A stretch of DNA of 64,000 nt, taken from Lysobacterales bacterium (lineage in GTDB: Bacteria > Pseudomonadota > Gammaproteobacteria > Xanthomonadales > Xanthomonadaceae). Made by a program: the position numbers and the translations under genes. The DNA lies in contig JADCRD010000002.1 in the NCBI GenBank assembly GCA_014946745.1, positions 744,001 to 808,000 on the forward strand. The letters are read 5' to 3'. Below the pieces are notes generated by a model that saw only the letters and a list, made by a program, of their open reading frames with translations, ran no database searches and had not been told where the DNA came from. Below, in pieces: positions 47,592 through 60,753 of the stretch (within the stretch, counting starts at the first letter, position 1; each line of letters begins with the position of its first letter).

Positions 47592-48938
47592 ATGTCGCCC
47601 TGGTTGCGCTGTCTTGAACGCCTCGAAGCCGAGCTTCCGGCCGAGAATTTCTACACTTGGATCAAACCTCTGCACGCCGATGCGCGTGAGGGTGGGGTCT
47701 CCTTGCTAGCGCCGAATGCGTTCGTGGTCGAGACCGTCCGCGACGAGTACCTGCCCCGGATCACGGAGCTGCTGCGCCACTACGCTGACGATGCAACGCT
47801 GCAGGTAGGTTTGGAACTTGGCACACCACGAAGCCGTGAGCGAGAGGTCGCCGGCCCGCCCGCAAGCGTCGTCGGTGCGGTCAGGCTGCAAGGCAGCGGG
47901 CCGCAGGGCAAGCCCATCACCAGCCATCTGGATCCCACGTACACCTTCGATACCTTCATCGAGGGCAGCTCGAACCAGCTCGGTCGCGCGGCCGCTTTGC
48001 AGGTAGCGAAGGACCCCGGCAAGGCCTACAACCCCCTGCTGCTGTACGGTGGCACTGGTCTCGGCAAGACGCATCTGATGCACGCTGCCGGCAACTACAT
48101 GCTGGCCCGCAACCCTGGGATGCGGGTGCTGTACTTGCGGTCCGAGCAGTTCTTCGCGGCCATGGTCAAGGCGCTGGCTGACAAGGCCATGGAGCAGTTC
48201 AAGCGGCAGTTCCACTCGGTGCACGCGCTGCTGATCGACGACATCCAGTTTTTCGCCGGCAAGGACCGCACGCAGGAAGAGTTTTTCCACACCTTCAACG
48301 CGCTGTTCGAGCTCAAGCAACAGATCATCCTGACCTGCGACCGCTATCCGAAAGAGGTGGACAACCTCGAACCGCGCCTCAAGTCGCGCCTGGGCTGGGG
48401 CTTGTCCGTTGCGATCGAGCCACCGGACTTTGAAACGCGCGCGGCGATCCTGCTTGCGAAAGCCGCGCAGAAGGGCGTGCCCTTGCCCGAGAACGTGGCG
48501 TTCCTGATCGCGCGGCGGATGCGCTCGAACGTGCGCGATCTGGAAGGTGCGCTCAACACGTTGGCGGCGCGTGCGAACTTCATGGGTCGGCCCATCACCG
48601 AGGAGTTCGCCCAGGAGGCTCTGCGCGATCTCCTGCGGGCCCAGCAAGCCGTGATCTCGCTTGCGAACATCCAGAAGACCGTGGCGGATTACTTCCAGCT
48701 GCGCGTTTCCGATTTGCTATCCAAGCGACGCACGCGCTCTTTGGCCCGGCCGCGGCAGATGGCGATGGCGCTTGCCAAGGAACTCACCGAACACAGCCTG
48801 CCTGAGATCGGAGATGCGTTTGGTGGTCGCGACCATACCACCGTGATGCACGCCTGCAAGGTGGTGCGCAGCCTGGTAGGGGACGATCCGAAGGCGCGTG
48901 AAGACTGGGACAAGCTGGTCCGCCGGCTTACCGAGTAG
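47592..48938 (+). CDS. dnaA: Chromosomal replication initiator DnaA
   Basis: A 448-residue AAA+ initiator. Domain I starts [20 protein letters not shown]. The AAA+ domain has Walker [17 protein letters not shown] and Walker [21 protein letters not shown]. Domain IV has the DnaA-box-binding signature [15 protein letters not shown] near the C terminus. ATP-DnaA opens the origin and represses dnaA. The ATG at 47592 has GGAAG six bases upstream. It leads the dnaA-dnaN-recF-gyrB set, with a candidate origin directly downstream. Confidence 0.98.
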   Translation: MSPWLRCLERLEAELPAENFYTWIKPLHADAREGGVSLLAPNAFVVETVRDEYLPRITELLRHYADDATLQVGLELGTPRSREREVAGPPASVVGAVRLQGSGPQGKPITSHLDPTYTFDTFIEGSSNQLGRAAALQVAKDPGKAYNPLLLYGGTGLGKTHLMHAAGNYMLARNPGMRVLYLRSEQFFAAMVKALADKAMEQFKRQFHSVHALLIDDIQFFAGKDRTQEEFFHTFNALFELKQQIILTCDRYPKEVDNLEPRLKSRLGWGLSVAIEPPDFETRAAILLAKAAQKGVPLPENVAFLIARRMRSNVRDLEGALNTLAARANFMGRPITEEFAQEALRDLLRAQQAVISLANIQKTVADYFQLRVSDLLSKRRTRSLARPRQMAMALAKELTEHSLPEIGDAFGGRDHTTVMHACKVVRSLVGDDPKAREDWDKLVRRLTE

Positions 48939-49189
48939 CGTGTGGCGCCTAGGCGGTGGGTGCGATCCAAGTTGGTAAGCTGTGGATAAGCTGGTGATGC
49001 TCTTGGGACGACGTGGAGGCGGCATTTTTGTCCACAGGCAGCCCACAGGCGTATCGACACTCACCCACAGCCTGGTGAGTGCCAAAAAAGTGTTGCAGCT
49101 CAGTGGGTTGTTGGGCTTATCCCGAGATTCGCGAAAGTCCATCATCACCAACAGTCTTTTAAAAGCTTAAAGAACCTGAGGGTTGAGGT
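48939..49189. other. Candidate replication origin (oriC)
   Basis: The 251 bp gap between dnaA and dnaN has a perfect DnaA box TGTGGATAA (48981-48989), a one-mismatch box TTGTCCACA (49028-49036) and two weaker 7-of-9 matches (TCACCCACA near 49061, TTATCCCGA 49117-49125). An AT-rich run (TCTTTTAAAAGCTTAAAG, about 49154-49171) close to dnaN could be the unwinding element. Position and content fit an origin; a DnaA-trio array was not resolved. Confidence 0.7.
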
Positions 49190-50290
49190 ATGCGGTTCAG
49201 TCTGACGCGCGAAGTGTTGTTGAAGCCCTTGCAACAGGTGGTCAGCGTGGTTGAGAAGCGACAGACCATGCCCGTTTTGTCGAATCTCCTGGTGACACTT
49301 CAACAGGGAACCCTGTCCCTGACTGCGACCGATCTTGAGGTCGAACTGGTTGCACGCGTTGCTTGCGCCGATGGCGCGGACGGTTCAATCACGATCCCCG
49401 CCCGGAAGCTTTTCGAGATCGTCAGGGCCTTGCCTGATGGAGTGATGGTCAACGTGTCGGTGACCGGCGATCGCATCGCGGTCAGCGCTGGCCGGAGTCG
49501 CTACACGCTCGCCGGGTTGAGTGCCGACGAGTACCCGAATAGCGACGAGACCGAGATCGTCGAGCGTCTTCGATTACCCGAGGGTGCGTTGAAGCGTGCG
49601 TTTGACGCGACAGCGTTCGCCATGGCGCAGCAGGACGTGCGCTTTTACTTGAACGGTTTGCTGCTCGATGCTAACGGTACCGAGTTGCGCTGTGTGGCTA
49701 CTGACGGGCACCGTCTGGCGCTCAGCGAGACCTCGCTGACTTCCGGGCCCCAGGTTCGTCGGCAGATGATCGTTCCGCGCAAAGGAGTGCTTGAACTGCT
49801 GCGTTTGCTCGAAAGCAGTGATCGAGAGATCGAGCTCGAGATCGGTCGTTCGCATGTGCGTCTGCGTCGCGATGATGTCTCGTTCAGCTCGAAGCTCATC
49901 GATGGACGCTTCCCTGACTATGAGGCCGTGATCCCCTTGGGGGCAGACAAGGAAGTCAAGGTCAACCGTGATGCTTTGCGGGCGGCTTTGCAGCGCGCAG
50001 TCATCCTTTCGAACGAGAAGTACCGTGGCGTTCGGATCGAGATCGACCCGCAGGTAGTGCGTGTGTCCGCACACAACCCTGAGCAGGAAGAGGCGGTCGA
50101 AGAGGTTGAGTCGGATACCGTCATTTCCGGTCTGTCGATCGGGTTCAACGCGAGTTATCTGCTTGAGGCCCTGGGCGCTTTGACCGAGGACGACGTGCTG
50201 CTGCTGTTCCGTGATTCGGGTTCGAGCGCATTGGTGCGCGAGCCCAGTCACGGTCGCAACCGCCACGTGGTCATGCCGATGCGGCTGTAG
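49190..50290 (+). CDS. dnaN: DNA polymerase III beta sliding clamp
   Basis: A 366-residue clamp protein with three similar domains. N-terminal MRFSLTREVLLKPLQQVVSV, middle RQTMPVLSNLLVTLQQGTLS, later GHRLALSETSLTSGPQVRRQ, and the C-terminal VMPMRL that closes the ring face are typical. It forms a dimeric ring that holds polymerase III and other clamp-binding proteins on DNA. It follows the candidate origin and is 12 bp before recF. Base use here is slightly less GC-rich than in the flanking genes. Confidence 0.98.
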   Translation: MRFSLTREVLLKPLQQVVSVVEKRQTMPVLSNLLVTLQQGTLSLTATDLEVELVARVACADGADGSITIPARKLFEIVRALPDGVMVNVSVTGDRIAVSAGRSRYTLAGLSADEYPNSDETEIVERLRLPEGALKRAFDATAFAMAQQDVRFYLNGLLLDANGTELRCVATDGHRLALSETSLTSGPQVRRQMIVPRKGVLELLRLLESSDREIELEIGRSHVRLRRDDVSFSSKLIDGRFPDYEAVIPLGADKEVKVNRDALRAALQRAVILSNEKYRGVRIEIDPQVVRVSAHNPEQEEAVEEVESDTVISGLSIGFNASYLLEALGALTEDDVLLLFRDSGSSALVREPSHGRNRHVVMPMRL

Positions 50291-50302
50291 TCGCATTCTT
50301 CA

Positions 50303-53865
<3,563 letters not shown>

Positions 53866-54236
53866 GGCAAGGCCGGGATCGTCCGCACTGCCGCGCGCCA
53901 TGGAGGGCGACCCCGCGGATTCAGCCCTGAACTGAAGTGCCCCGTCCTGCCGATGGCCGCAGCGGACGAGCGGCCGCGACCCGCCCCGCGACCGTCCCCT
54001 GACCACCGTCCCGCACCCCTAGCGCACGACGCCACCCAATGGCCCGTGCGCCCGAGGGCTGCGACAGCCCCGCGCTGACGAGTCCAAAGCCGCCTTCGTT
54101 ACCACTGGTGCGATGGTGGCCCGCGCGCAAGTCGCCAGCCGCGCCCAAGCGGCCGTCACCTTGCTCAAGACCGCTGGCTATACTGATGCTGAACGCGGCC
54201 ACCGCGGCCGCCCCCGCCTATGCGACGCCCAGCCCC
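53866..54236. other. Gap between gyrB and transglutaminase-like gene
   Basis: The 371 bp hold no convincing gene; translation of any frame gives low-complexity Pro/Arg-rich peptides. An in-frame upstream ATG for the next gene exists at 54186. No stem-loop with a T-run follows gyrB. Confidence 0.5.
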
Positions 54237-55802
54237 ATGAAGAAAGCCCATCTCTACCTGCTTGCCCTGGCGCTGTGCCTGATCGGCGGCGGTGCGATCT
54301 ACTACAAGTGGAAATTCCTCGACTTCCCGCTTCAGCCCGCGGCAGAGGTCGAAGTCTGGACGCTGCAGGCACGCGTTGAGTATCAGCCGCGCAGGCCCGC
54401 CAACACGGTGGTCCTCCAGCTGCCCTCCGTCACTCCTGGCTTCACCATCCTCGACGAACGCTTCGTCGCGCGGAACTATTCCAAACTGGAAGAGCCCCGT
54501 CGGGAAGGCCGCGAGGTCCAATGGTCGATCCGGCGCGCAGCCGGCCGGCAAGCCCTTTACTACCGGGCAACCGTGGTCCGCAGCAAACAGTCGGAGGCCG
54601 AGGAAGTCGCCCCCCGACTCGCCACCCCGCCGACCCTTGAGGAGCCCTTTGCGACGGCCGCACAGACGCTGCTGGACAACGTCCGCCTCGGCTCCTCGAA
54701 CGTGCCGACCTACGCCAAGGAACTGGTGCGGCAAATGAACGTCGCCTCGGCCAGCGAAGAGGTGGCTCTGCTGACCGAGAACCTGCCGGATGCCGAGGCC
54801 CGCGCGGACTTCATCATCCAGCTGCTGGCAATGCGCCAGATTCCCGCGCGCATCGTGCGCGGCCTGATGCTCGGGGACAGCCAATCGACCGCTGAGATCC
54901 GGCCATGGCTCCAGGTTCACGATGGCAGAGCCTGGACGACGATTGATCTGCAAACGGCGGTCGACGGCTGGCCGGACAATCTCTTCCTTTGGACCGGCGC
55001 GCGTGCACCGCTGCTACAGATTGAAGACGCCGCACGCCCCGAACTCACGTTCTCGGTCAGCCGCAATCTCGCGGACGCGATCGCAGTGGCCGAACGTCGA
55101 CTGGAGGTTCAGAACGCTGATCTGGTGCGCTACTCCCTCCTGAGCCTGCCGCTGCAGACCCAGGAGGTCTACAAGGTGCTGTTGATGGTGCCGATCGGCG
55201 CCTTTCTGATGCTCCTGCTGCGCAACATCATCGGCATCAAGACCTTCGGCACCTTCATGCCGGTACTGATCGCGATCGCGTTCCGCGAGACCCAGCTGCT
55301 GGCGGGCGTGACCCTGTTCGTTCTGGTGGTGGGATCGGGCTTGCTGGTGCGCTTCTACATGGAGCGATTGCGCCTGCTGCTGGTGCCCAGACTCACCTCG
55401 GTGCTGATCCTCGTGGTACTGCTGATGGCTGCCGTCTCGATCCTTGCCAACCGCTTGGGCATCGAAGTCGGGCTTTCCGTGGCCCTCTTCCCGATGGTGA
55501 TCATGGCGATGACCATCGAACGCATGTCGGTGGCCTGGGAAGAACGCGGCCCAGGCTATGCGCTGAAGGAAGGCATCGGTTCGCTGGTGGTCGCCTGTAT
55601 GGCCTACGTCGCGATGAGCTGGGAGCCGCTGGAGCACTTCATCTTCGTGTTCCCGGAATCCCTTCTGATTCTGCTTGCTGCCACCCTCGTGATCGGACGC
55701 TACTCCGGCTATCGCTTGAGCGAACTGTTCCGCTTCCGCGCATTGGCGCGTGAGCTGGAGGCCAAGGAAAAGGCCGCCACCAGCACGTCGACCAAGGGTT
55801 GA
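54237..55802 (+). CDS. Inactive-transglutaminase / seven-helix membrane protein
   Basis: A 521-residue membrane protein. An N-terminal anchor (HLYLLALALCLIGGGAIYYK) leads to a periplasmic region (about 30-300) with a transglutaminase-like fold (ADFIIQLLAMRQIPARIVRG, IRPWLQVHDGRAWTTIDLQT). In active enzymes the Cys-His-Asp triad lies here; I see no matching Cys, so it is probably inactive. Seven C-terminal helices follow (about 310-500, including VLLMVPIGAFLMLLLRNIIG and LLAGVTLFVLVVGSGLLVRF). This fits Transglut_i_TM/7TM_transglut. It is 3 bp from the ATP-grasp gene. The start is likely the ATG at 54237 (MKKAHLYLL). A signalling or envelope role is inferred. Confidence 0.85.
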   Translation: MKKAHLYLLALALCLIGGGAIYYKWKFLDFPLQPAAEVEVWTLQARVEYQPRRPANTVVLQLPSVTPGFTILDERFVARNYSKLEEPRREGREVQWSIRRAAGRQALYYRATVVRSKQSEAEEVAPRLATPPTLEEPFATAAQTLLDNVRLGSSNVPTYAKELVRQMNVASASEEVALLTENLPDAEARADFIIQLLAMRQIPARIVRGLMLGDSQSTAEIRPWLQVHDGRAWTTIDLQTAVDGWPDNLFLWTGARAPLLQIEDAARPELTFSVSRNLADAIAVAERRLEVQNADLVRYSLLSLPLQTQEVYKVLLMVPIGAFLMLLLRNIIGIKTFGTFMPVLIAIAFRETQLLAGVTLFVLVVGSGLLVRFYMERLRLLLVPRLTSVLILVVLLMAAVSILANRLGIEVGLSVALFPMVIMAMTIERMSVAWEERGPGYALKEGIGSLVVACMAYVAMSWEPLEHFIFVFPESLLILLAATLVIGRYSGYRLSELFRFRALARELEAKEKAATSTSTKG

Positions 55803-55805
55803 CCC

Positions 55806-56768
55806 ATGCTCAATCTGTTCGCTGTGGCGCGTCGTCTTCGCTCGATCGGCCTGATGGGCCTGGGTCAACGCAACGCCGAGTTCATCCTTCGCTACAACAG
55901 GCGCAGGTTCTATCCGCGCGTTGATGACAAGCTGATCACCAAGCAGCTGGCCATCGAAGTTGGCCTCCCCGTGCCCGAGCTCTACGCCGTGGTTCGCGAA
56001 GAGCACGAGATCCACGAGCTGCACCAGAAGATTGCTCAGCGGGAGCAGTTCGTCGTGAAACCGGCCCACGGCTCGGGCGGCGACGGCATCCTCGTCATCA
56101 CGGGCCGCCGCGGTGACAAGTACCGCCGCTCCAACGGTCAGCTGATGAACCGGGAGGAGTTCGAGCACCATCTCTCCAACGGACTTTCCGGCCTGTTCTC
56201 GCTTGGCGGTCATCCGGACCACCTGCTGGTCGAGTACTGCGTGCAGTTCGATCCGATCTTCGACCAGGTCAGCTACAAGGGTGTGCCCGACATCCGCATC
56301 ATCGTCTTCATGGGCTATCCCGTGATGGCGATGATCCGTCTCCCCACACGACTCTCGGATGGCAAAGCCAATCTGCATCAGGGTGCCATCGGTGTGGGAA
56401 TCGACATCCCGACAGGGACCACACGGCGCGGCGTATGGGGCACGGAGCCCGTCAAGGAGCACCCCGACACCGAGCACAGCATCGTGGGATTGCAGATTCC
56501 CCGTTGGGATGAGCTGATGGAAATGGCCTCGCGTTGCTACGAGCTCTCACAGCTGGGCTACATCGGCGTCGACTTTGTTCTCGATCGAAACCATGGCCCG
56601 ATGATCCTGGAGCTCAACGCACGGCCGGGCCTCGCGATTCAGATCGCCAACGGAAACGGCCTGTTGCATCGCTTGCGAAGCGTGGAAGCGCTGATGGAAT
56701 CGGGTGCGCTCAGCACCGTGCCGGCGGAACGAGTCGCCTACGCTCGCGAGCATTTCGCAACGGTTTGA
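55806..56768 (+). CDS. ATP-grasp, alpha-L-glutamate-ligase-like protein
   Basis: A 320-residue ATP-grasp protein of the RimK-related type. Key segments: MGLGQRNAEFILRYNRRRFY (N-terminal), FVVKPAHGSGGDGILVITGR (ATP loop), DIRIIVFMGYPVMAMIRLPT, and the metal-binding LGYIGVDFVLDRNHGPMILE then LNARPGLAIQIANGNG. Relatives ligate amino acids to peptides or sugars. It begins 3 bp after the transglutaminase-like gene, and the two are commonly paired in other proteobacteria. The acceptor is unknown. Confidence 0.87.
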   Translation: MLNLFAVARRLRSIGLMGLGQRNAEFILRYNRRRFYPRVDDKLITKQLAIEVGLPVPELYAVVREEHEIHELHQKIAQREQFVVKPAHGSGGDGILVITGRRGDKYRRSNGQLMNREEFEHHLSNGLSGLFSLGGHPDHLLVEYCVQFDPIFDQVSYKGVPDIRIIVFMGYPVMAMIRLPTRLSDGKANLHQGAIGVGIDIPTGTTRRGVWGTEPVKEHPDTEHSIVGLQIPRWDELMEMASRCYELSQLGYIGVDFVLDRNHGPMILELNARPGLAIQIANGNGLLHRLRSVEALMESGALSTVPAERVAYAREHFATV

Positions 56769-56960
56769 ACTGAACAACAGCGGACAACAGCATCAGAAAA
56801 CTGTTCCGTTCGCCGACGCATGGCGGGCGCGCTTAACAAGCGCGCCGATTTCACTGGTCGCAACTGCGGCAGCGCGCCTTGAGTCGCCAGTTCAACTGCG
56901 GTTAGGCTTGGCGGCCCGGCATGGCTTGTCGCGCCTTGCCCCCTCCCCAGGAACACAGCG

Positions 56961-58223
56961 ATGCGTATCCCTCTCTTCGTACTGAAGACCAGCTTGCTCC
57001 TTGCTCTCGGGCTTGGATTCACCGCGACGGCAGACGCGCAGCGGCGCGGTCAGCCAGCCGAAGAAGAAGTGCTGTATCCGAACGCCACGCGCGAGGAACC
57101 CGAAGTAAGGCCGGTATCCCGCCTGCAGCGTCAGCTCAAGCAGCTGTTCGATCTGTCGCAGGAAGAAGGCAAAGACGCCGAGACTGAGGAAGCGGCGAAC
57201 TCTTTGCTTGCCGCCCGCGCTGCGGGTCCGTACGAAAAGTCGCTCGCGAATCAGATCCTCGCCCAGATTGAACTCGATCGCGACAACTACCCTGGCGCCA
57301 TCACCTTCTTCCAAGCCGCGCTCGACGCCGGTGGTCTGAAGAACAATCAGTACTTCCAGATCCTGCAGAACATCGGTCAACTGCAGTTCCAGGAGGAGCT
57401 GTACAGCGAAGCCGCGGCCACCTTCACTCGGCTGCTGGAAGAGGCACGCGCGGAGACCGCCCAGATCTACGCGCTGCGCGGCAACTGCTACTACCGGATG
57501 GAGCAGTACGAGCAGGCTGTCACCGATCTGCGCAAGGCGGTTTCACTTCAGGAGAAGCCCGAGACCACTGTTTCCCAGCTGCTGATGGGCAGCCTCTTCG
57601 AGTTGGGCCGCGCCGCTGAAGCCGCGGAGGTCGCGGCCGGTCTGCTGGCCAGCGACCCGGAGAACGTCAACCTCATCCGCAATCTCTCCGCGATCTACGT
57701 GAACGCCGATGAGATCACCAAGGCCATCGAGACCATGGAGGACGGCATCAACCGCGGCGTCCTCACCGAAGAGCGCGACTACGTCGAGCTGTCGAAGATG
57801 TACCGCTACGCCGAGCAGGATGTGAAGGCGGCCGAGTTGATTTCCCGTGCCGTCCAGGAAGGCAAGGTGCAACCCACGCTGGAGATCTACCGGGGGCTCG
57901 GCGAGGCGTACTACTTCTCCGAGAACATCGAGCAGGCCGCCGAAGCCTTCGGCAAAGCGGACGAGTTGGCGACCGACGGCGAAATGGCTCTGAACCATGC
58001 CCGCACCCTGGCTGAGCTTGAGCGCTGGCCTGAGACCAAGGCGGCTGCCAATCGCGCCATCAGCAAGGGCGTCAAGCGCCCGGGCGACGCCTATGTCATT
58101 CTCGGGGCCGCGGAGTTCGGGTTGAACAATCAGCCTGCTGCGCTCGCTGCTTACCGCGAGGCCGCCAAGTATCCCGAAACCAAGGCCATGGCCGAAGCGT
58201 ATCTGCGCGACGTCAACCGTTGA
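56961..58223 (+). CDS. Exported tetratricopeptide-repeat protein
   Basis: A 420-residue protein with signal peptide (FVLKTSLLLALGLGFTATADA, cleavage about residue 27). A charged region (EEEVLYPNATREEPEVRPVS) precedes at least eight TPR-like helix pairs from about residue 85 (SLANQILAQIELDRDNYPGA, ALRGNCYYRMEQYEQAVTDL, YVILGAAEFGLNNQPAALAA). TPR arrays bind proteins. It sits directly before tonB, as in some TonB systems with a TPR partner that helps ExbB/TonB contact. A good ribosome site (AGGAACA) precedes the ATG. The role in the Ton system is inferred from order. Confidence 0.83.
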   Translation: MRIPLFVLKTSLLLALGLGFTATADAQRRGQPAEEEVLYPNATREEPEVRPVSRLQRQLKQLFDLSQEEGKDAETEEAANSLLAARAAGPYEKSLANQILAQIELDRDNYPGAITFFQAALDAGGLKNNQYFQILQNIGQLQFQEELYSEAAATFTRLLEEARAETAQIYALRGNCYYRMEQYEQAVTDLRKAVSLQEKPETTVSQLLMGSLFELGRAAEAAEVAAGLLASDPENVNLIRNLSAIYVNADEITKAIETMEDGINRGVLTEERDYVELSKMYRYAEQDVKAAELISRAVQEGKVQPTLEIYRGLGEAYYFSENIEQAAEAFGKADELATDGEMALNHARTLAELERWPETKAAANRAISKGVKRPGDAYVILGAAEFGLNNQPAALAAYREAAKYPETKAMAEAYLRDVNR

Positions 58224-58232
58224 AATTCGTTC

Positions 58233-58257
58233 ACCTTGCCGAGCTTCGGCAAGGTGC
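58233..58257 (+). terminator. Stem-loop after the TPR gene
   Basis: CACCTTGCCGA, three bases, TCGGCAAGGTG form a perfect 11-bp stem 10 bp after the TPR stop. It is followed by CATCTCTT rather than a pure T-run. It may attenuate rather than stop read-through into tonB. Confidence 0.65.
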
Positions 58258-58356
58258 ATCTCTTGGTATAAGCTATGCCGTTCCCGTGTCGTTCAGCTTG
58301 TCTAGGCAGGCGGACTGGCAGCGCGGATGGATTGACCTCCGACCACGACACTGCGC

Positions 58357-59013
58357 ATGACAGACAAGCAAGAAATTCAGGAAAACGGGGGCCGTAAGCT
58401 CAGCTGGCTGCGGATTGCTGGTCTGGCAGCCGCGATGGCCGTGCACGCCATGGCCCTGGTGTTGATGCTGGTGCCGGTTGCGCCGCCGCAGATGGAAGAG
58501 CGTCCGCCCGAAATCGTTGAAGTCACCTTCATCGAACCGCCGCCGCCTCCGCCACCACCGCCACCGCCACCGCCGGAACCGCCGAAGCGCCCGCCGCCGA
58601 AGGTGGTCGAGCGTCCTCGTCCGACGCCGCCGCCCCCCGAGGCGCCGCCGCCGGTGATCCTGGAAGAGGCGACCCCAATGTCGATCCCGGCGCCCCCGCC
58701 GGCGCCTCCCGCCCCCGCAGCGCCAGCTCCAAGCTACGGCGCGACTGAGGACAGCTCCTACCGCCGCTTGAAGCCGCCGCGCTATCCGCCTCAGGCGATG
58801 CGCCGTCGTGAAGAGGGTGAAGTGCTTCTGCGCGTTCTGGTCGGCACCGACGGTCGTCCGGTCCAGATCGAGGTGGAAAAGTCCAGCCGCTCGCGCTTGC
58901 TGGACCAGGCCGCCATCCAGGCGGTGCGTGAGTGGGTGTTCAACCCAGGTATGAAGGATGGTGCCCCGGTGCAGAGCTGGGTGCTGGTCCCGATCAAGTT
59001 CTCCCTCAGTTGA
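58357..59013 (+). CDS. tonB: Energy transducer TonB
   Basis: A 218-residue canonical TonB. The N-terminal anchor is about 16-39 (WLRIAGLAAAMAVHAMALVL). A proline-rich periplasmic spacer (about 45-110) contains a run of 13 prolines and KRPPPK. The C-terminal domain (about 130-218) has SYRRLKPPRYPPQAMRRREE and LVPIKFSLS. It carries proton-motive energy from ExbB/ExbD to outer-membrane receptors. exbB follows after 31 bp. Two further TonB-domain proteins, both lipoproteins, occur at 40820-43128. Confidence 0.96.
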   Translation: MTDKQEIQENGGRKLSWLRIAGLAAAMAVHAMALVLMLVPVAPPQMEERPPEIVEVTFIEPPPPPPPPPPPPPEPPKRPPPKVVERPRPTPPPPEAPPPVILEEATPMSIPAPPPAPPAPAAPAPSYGATEDSSYRRLKPPRYPPQAMRRREEGEVLLRVLVGTDGRPVQIEVEKSSRSRLLDQAAIQAVREWVFNPGMKDGAPVQSWVLVPIKFSLS

Positions 59014-59044
59014 CTGACGCCTAACTAGCAAAAAGGGTAAGGAA

Positions 59045-59875
59045 ATGCTCCAAGAAGCCTCTAACACGCCGGCAGCCGCGGCTGCTACCCAAGCTGCCAC
59101 GCCGGCGCCGATGGATCAGGTCATCGGTGGCGTCGTCGCTGACACGAACGCAGCAGCGCTCAAAGAAATGGGTATCGCGAGCCTGCTGAACAACATGGTC
59201 GCCCACCCGGGCGAGTTCGCGGTCACCTGGGTGGTCGTGGTCACGCTGGTGCTGATGTCGATCGCCTGCTGGTACTACACGGTCGTCAAGACCATCCAGA
59301 ACCAGGTGATCAAGGCCCGCGCCAACCACGTGATCCGCACCTTCTGGGAGACCAGCAACGCCCAGGAAGCGATCCGCTTCATGGAAGAGCAGCCGGCCAA
59401 TGAGCCGTTCTCCAAGATCGCCCTCGACTGCGCGATCGCCGCGGCTCACCACCAGAAGAACGAGGGTTCGCGTCTGGCCGAAACCCTGTCGCGCTCCGAG
59501 TTCATTGATCGCGCGCTCCGTCAGGCAGTGACCCGCGAAAGCTCGAAGCTTGAGAACGGCATGACGATCCTGGCAACGACCGGTTCGGCCGCGCCCTTCA
59601 TCGGTCTGCTCGGCACCACCTGGGGTATCTACAAGGCCCTGATCAAGATCGGTGCTTCCGGCTCCGCATCGCTGGACGCGGTTGCGGGTCCGGTCGGTGA
59701 GGCGCTGCTGAAGACCGCGCTGGGTCTGGTGGTCGCGATCCCGGCGGTCATGGCCTACAACTTCTTCAACCGCATCAACCGCACCACCAACGCGGCCTTC
59801 GATGCATTCGCCCACGACCTGCACGACTTCTTCGCCACCGGCTCCCGCGTCGGCGAAGGCGCGTCCAAGCGTTGA
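59045..59875 (+). CDS. exbB: ExbB/TolQ-type proton channel
   Basis: A 276-residue MotA/TolQ/ExbB protein. An N-terminal Ala/Thr-rich extension of about 35 residues is followed by three helices: about 60-82 (FAVTWVVVVTLVLMSIACWY), about 178-200 (GSAAPFIGLLGTTWGIYKAL) and about 223-245 (LLKTALGLVVAIPAVMAYNF). The family signature is in helices 2 and 3. ExbB pentamers hold an ExbD dimer. The start has a purine-rich site (GGTAAGGAA) before the ATG. Confidence 0.95.
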   Translation: MLQEASNTPAAAAATQAATPAPMDQVIGGVVADTNAAALKEMGIASLLNNMVAHPGEFAVTWVVVVTLVLMSIACWYYTVVKTIQNQVIKARANHVIRTFWETSNAQEAIRFMEEQPANEPFSKIALDCAIAAAHHQKNEGSRLAETLSRSEFIDRALRQAVTRESSKLENGMTILATTGSAAPFIGLLGTTWGIYKALIKIGASGSASLDAVAGPVGEALLKTALGLVVAIPAVMAYNFFNRINRTTNAAFDAFAHDLHDFFATGSRVGEGASKR

Positions 59876-59904
59876 GCCCACGGTTGAATCGGGAGTCCTG
59901 AACC

Positions 59905-60327
59905 ATGGCCTTCAGCAGCGGAAACGACCAGCAAGGCGGGCCGATGGCGGAAATCAACGTCACGCCGCTGGTCGACGTGATGTTGGTGCTCCTGATCATC
60001 TTCATGATCACGGCGCCCCTGATGTCCCACAAGATCCAGGTGAAGCTGCCTGAGAACCGGCTTGAGGTTCCTGAACTCACGCCGGTGCCGGGTCAGCCGA
60101 TCACCATCGCGATCAAAGACTCGGGCGAGATGTACTGGAACGACCAGCCGATCCAGCGCAGCCTGCTGGAGTCTCAGCTGGCGGTCGAGGCGCAGAAAAA
60201 GCCGCAGCCGCGCGTGGAGATTCGCGCCGACCGCACGACGCGCTATCGCGTGGTGTCGGACGTCGTGAAGATCGCCAAGGACGTGGGCATGGCCAAGGTC
60301 GGTTTTGTCATCACCCCGGAACGGTAA
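59905..60327 (+). CDS. exbD1: ExbD biopolymer transport protein, copy 1
   Basis: A 140-residue one-helix protein. EINVTPLVDVMLVLLIIFMI (about 14-33) holds the conserved TM Asp that carries protons. The periplasmic part (PLMSHKIQVKLPENRLEVPE) ends AKVGFVITPER. It lies 29 bp after exbB and 12 bp before exbD2, with GGGAGT as ribosome site. Confidence 0.95.
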   Translation: MAFSSGNDQQGGPMAEINVTPLVDVMLVLLIIFMITAPLMSHKIQVKLPENRLEVPELTPVPGQPITIAIKDSGEMYWNDQPIQRSLLESQLAVEAQKKPQPRVEIRADRTTRYRVVSDVVKIAKDVGMAKVGFVITPER

Positions 60328-60339
60328 GAGGAGTCCACC

Positions 60340-60753
60340 ATGGCATTTACAACAGGGGGTGGTGGCGGCGCGATGGCGGACATCAACGTCACGCCGCTGG
60401 TCGACGTGATGCTGGTGCTGCTGATCATCTTTCTGGTGACGGCGCCCATGTTGACCCGGGAGATCGAAATCGATCTTCCGCAGCAGACCAACAAGCCGCC
60501 GCCGGAAGAGATCGTGGAACCGCCGCAGCCCATTCGTCTGCGAATCGATGCGGATGGCAGCCTGTTCTGGGACAACTCGCCCATGCCGAAGGCGGCTCTG
60601 CTGCCCTCGCTGCGCGTCGAAGCCAGCCGGGATCCGCAGCCGCTGCTGGAGATCGAGGCGAATCAAGAGGTCCAGTATCACGTCCTGACCGAGGTCCTGT
60701 CCGAAGCGAAAAACGCGGACATGAAGAAGATCGGTTTCGTCGAGACGCTCTGA
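60340..60753 (+). CDS. exbD2: ExbD biopolymer transport protein, copy 2
   Basis: A 137-residue ExbD starting MAFTTGGGGGAMADINVTPL with the membrane segment LVDVMLVLLIIFLVTAPML and C-terminal KIGFVETL. Two ExbD proteins next to one ExbB are known in Xanthomonas. A strong ribosome site (AAGAGGAG) precedes the ATG. A terminator follows 20 bp after the stop. Confidence 0.95.
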   Translation: MAFTTGGGGGAMADINVTPLVDVMLVLLIIFLVTAPMLTREIEIDLPQQTNKPPPEEIVEPPQPIRLRIDADGSLFWDNSPMPKAALLPSLRVEASRDPQPLLEIEANQEVQYHVLTEVLSEAKNADMKKIGFVETL

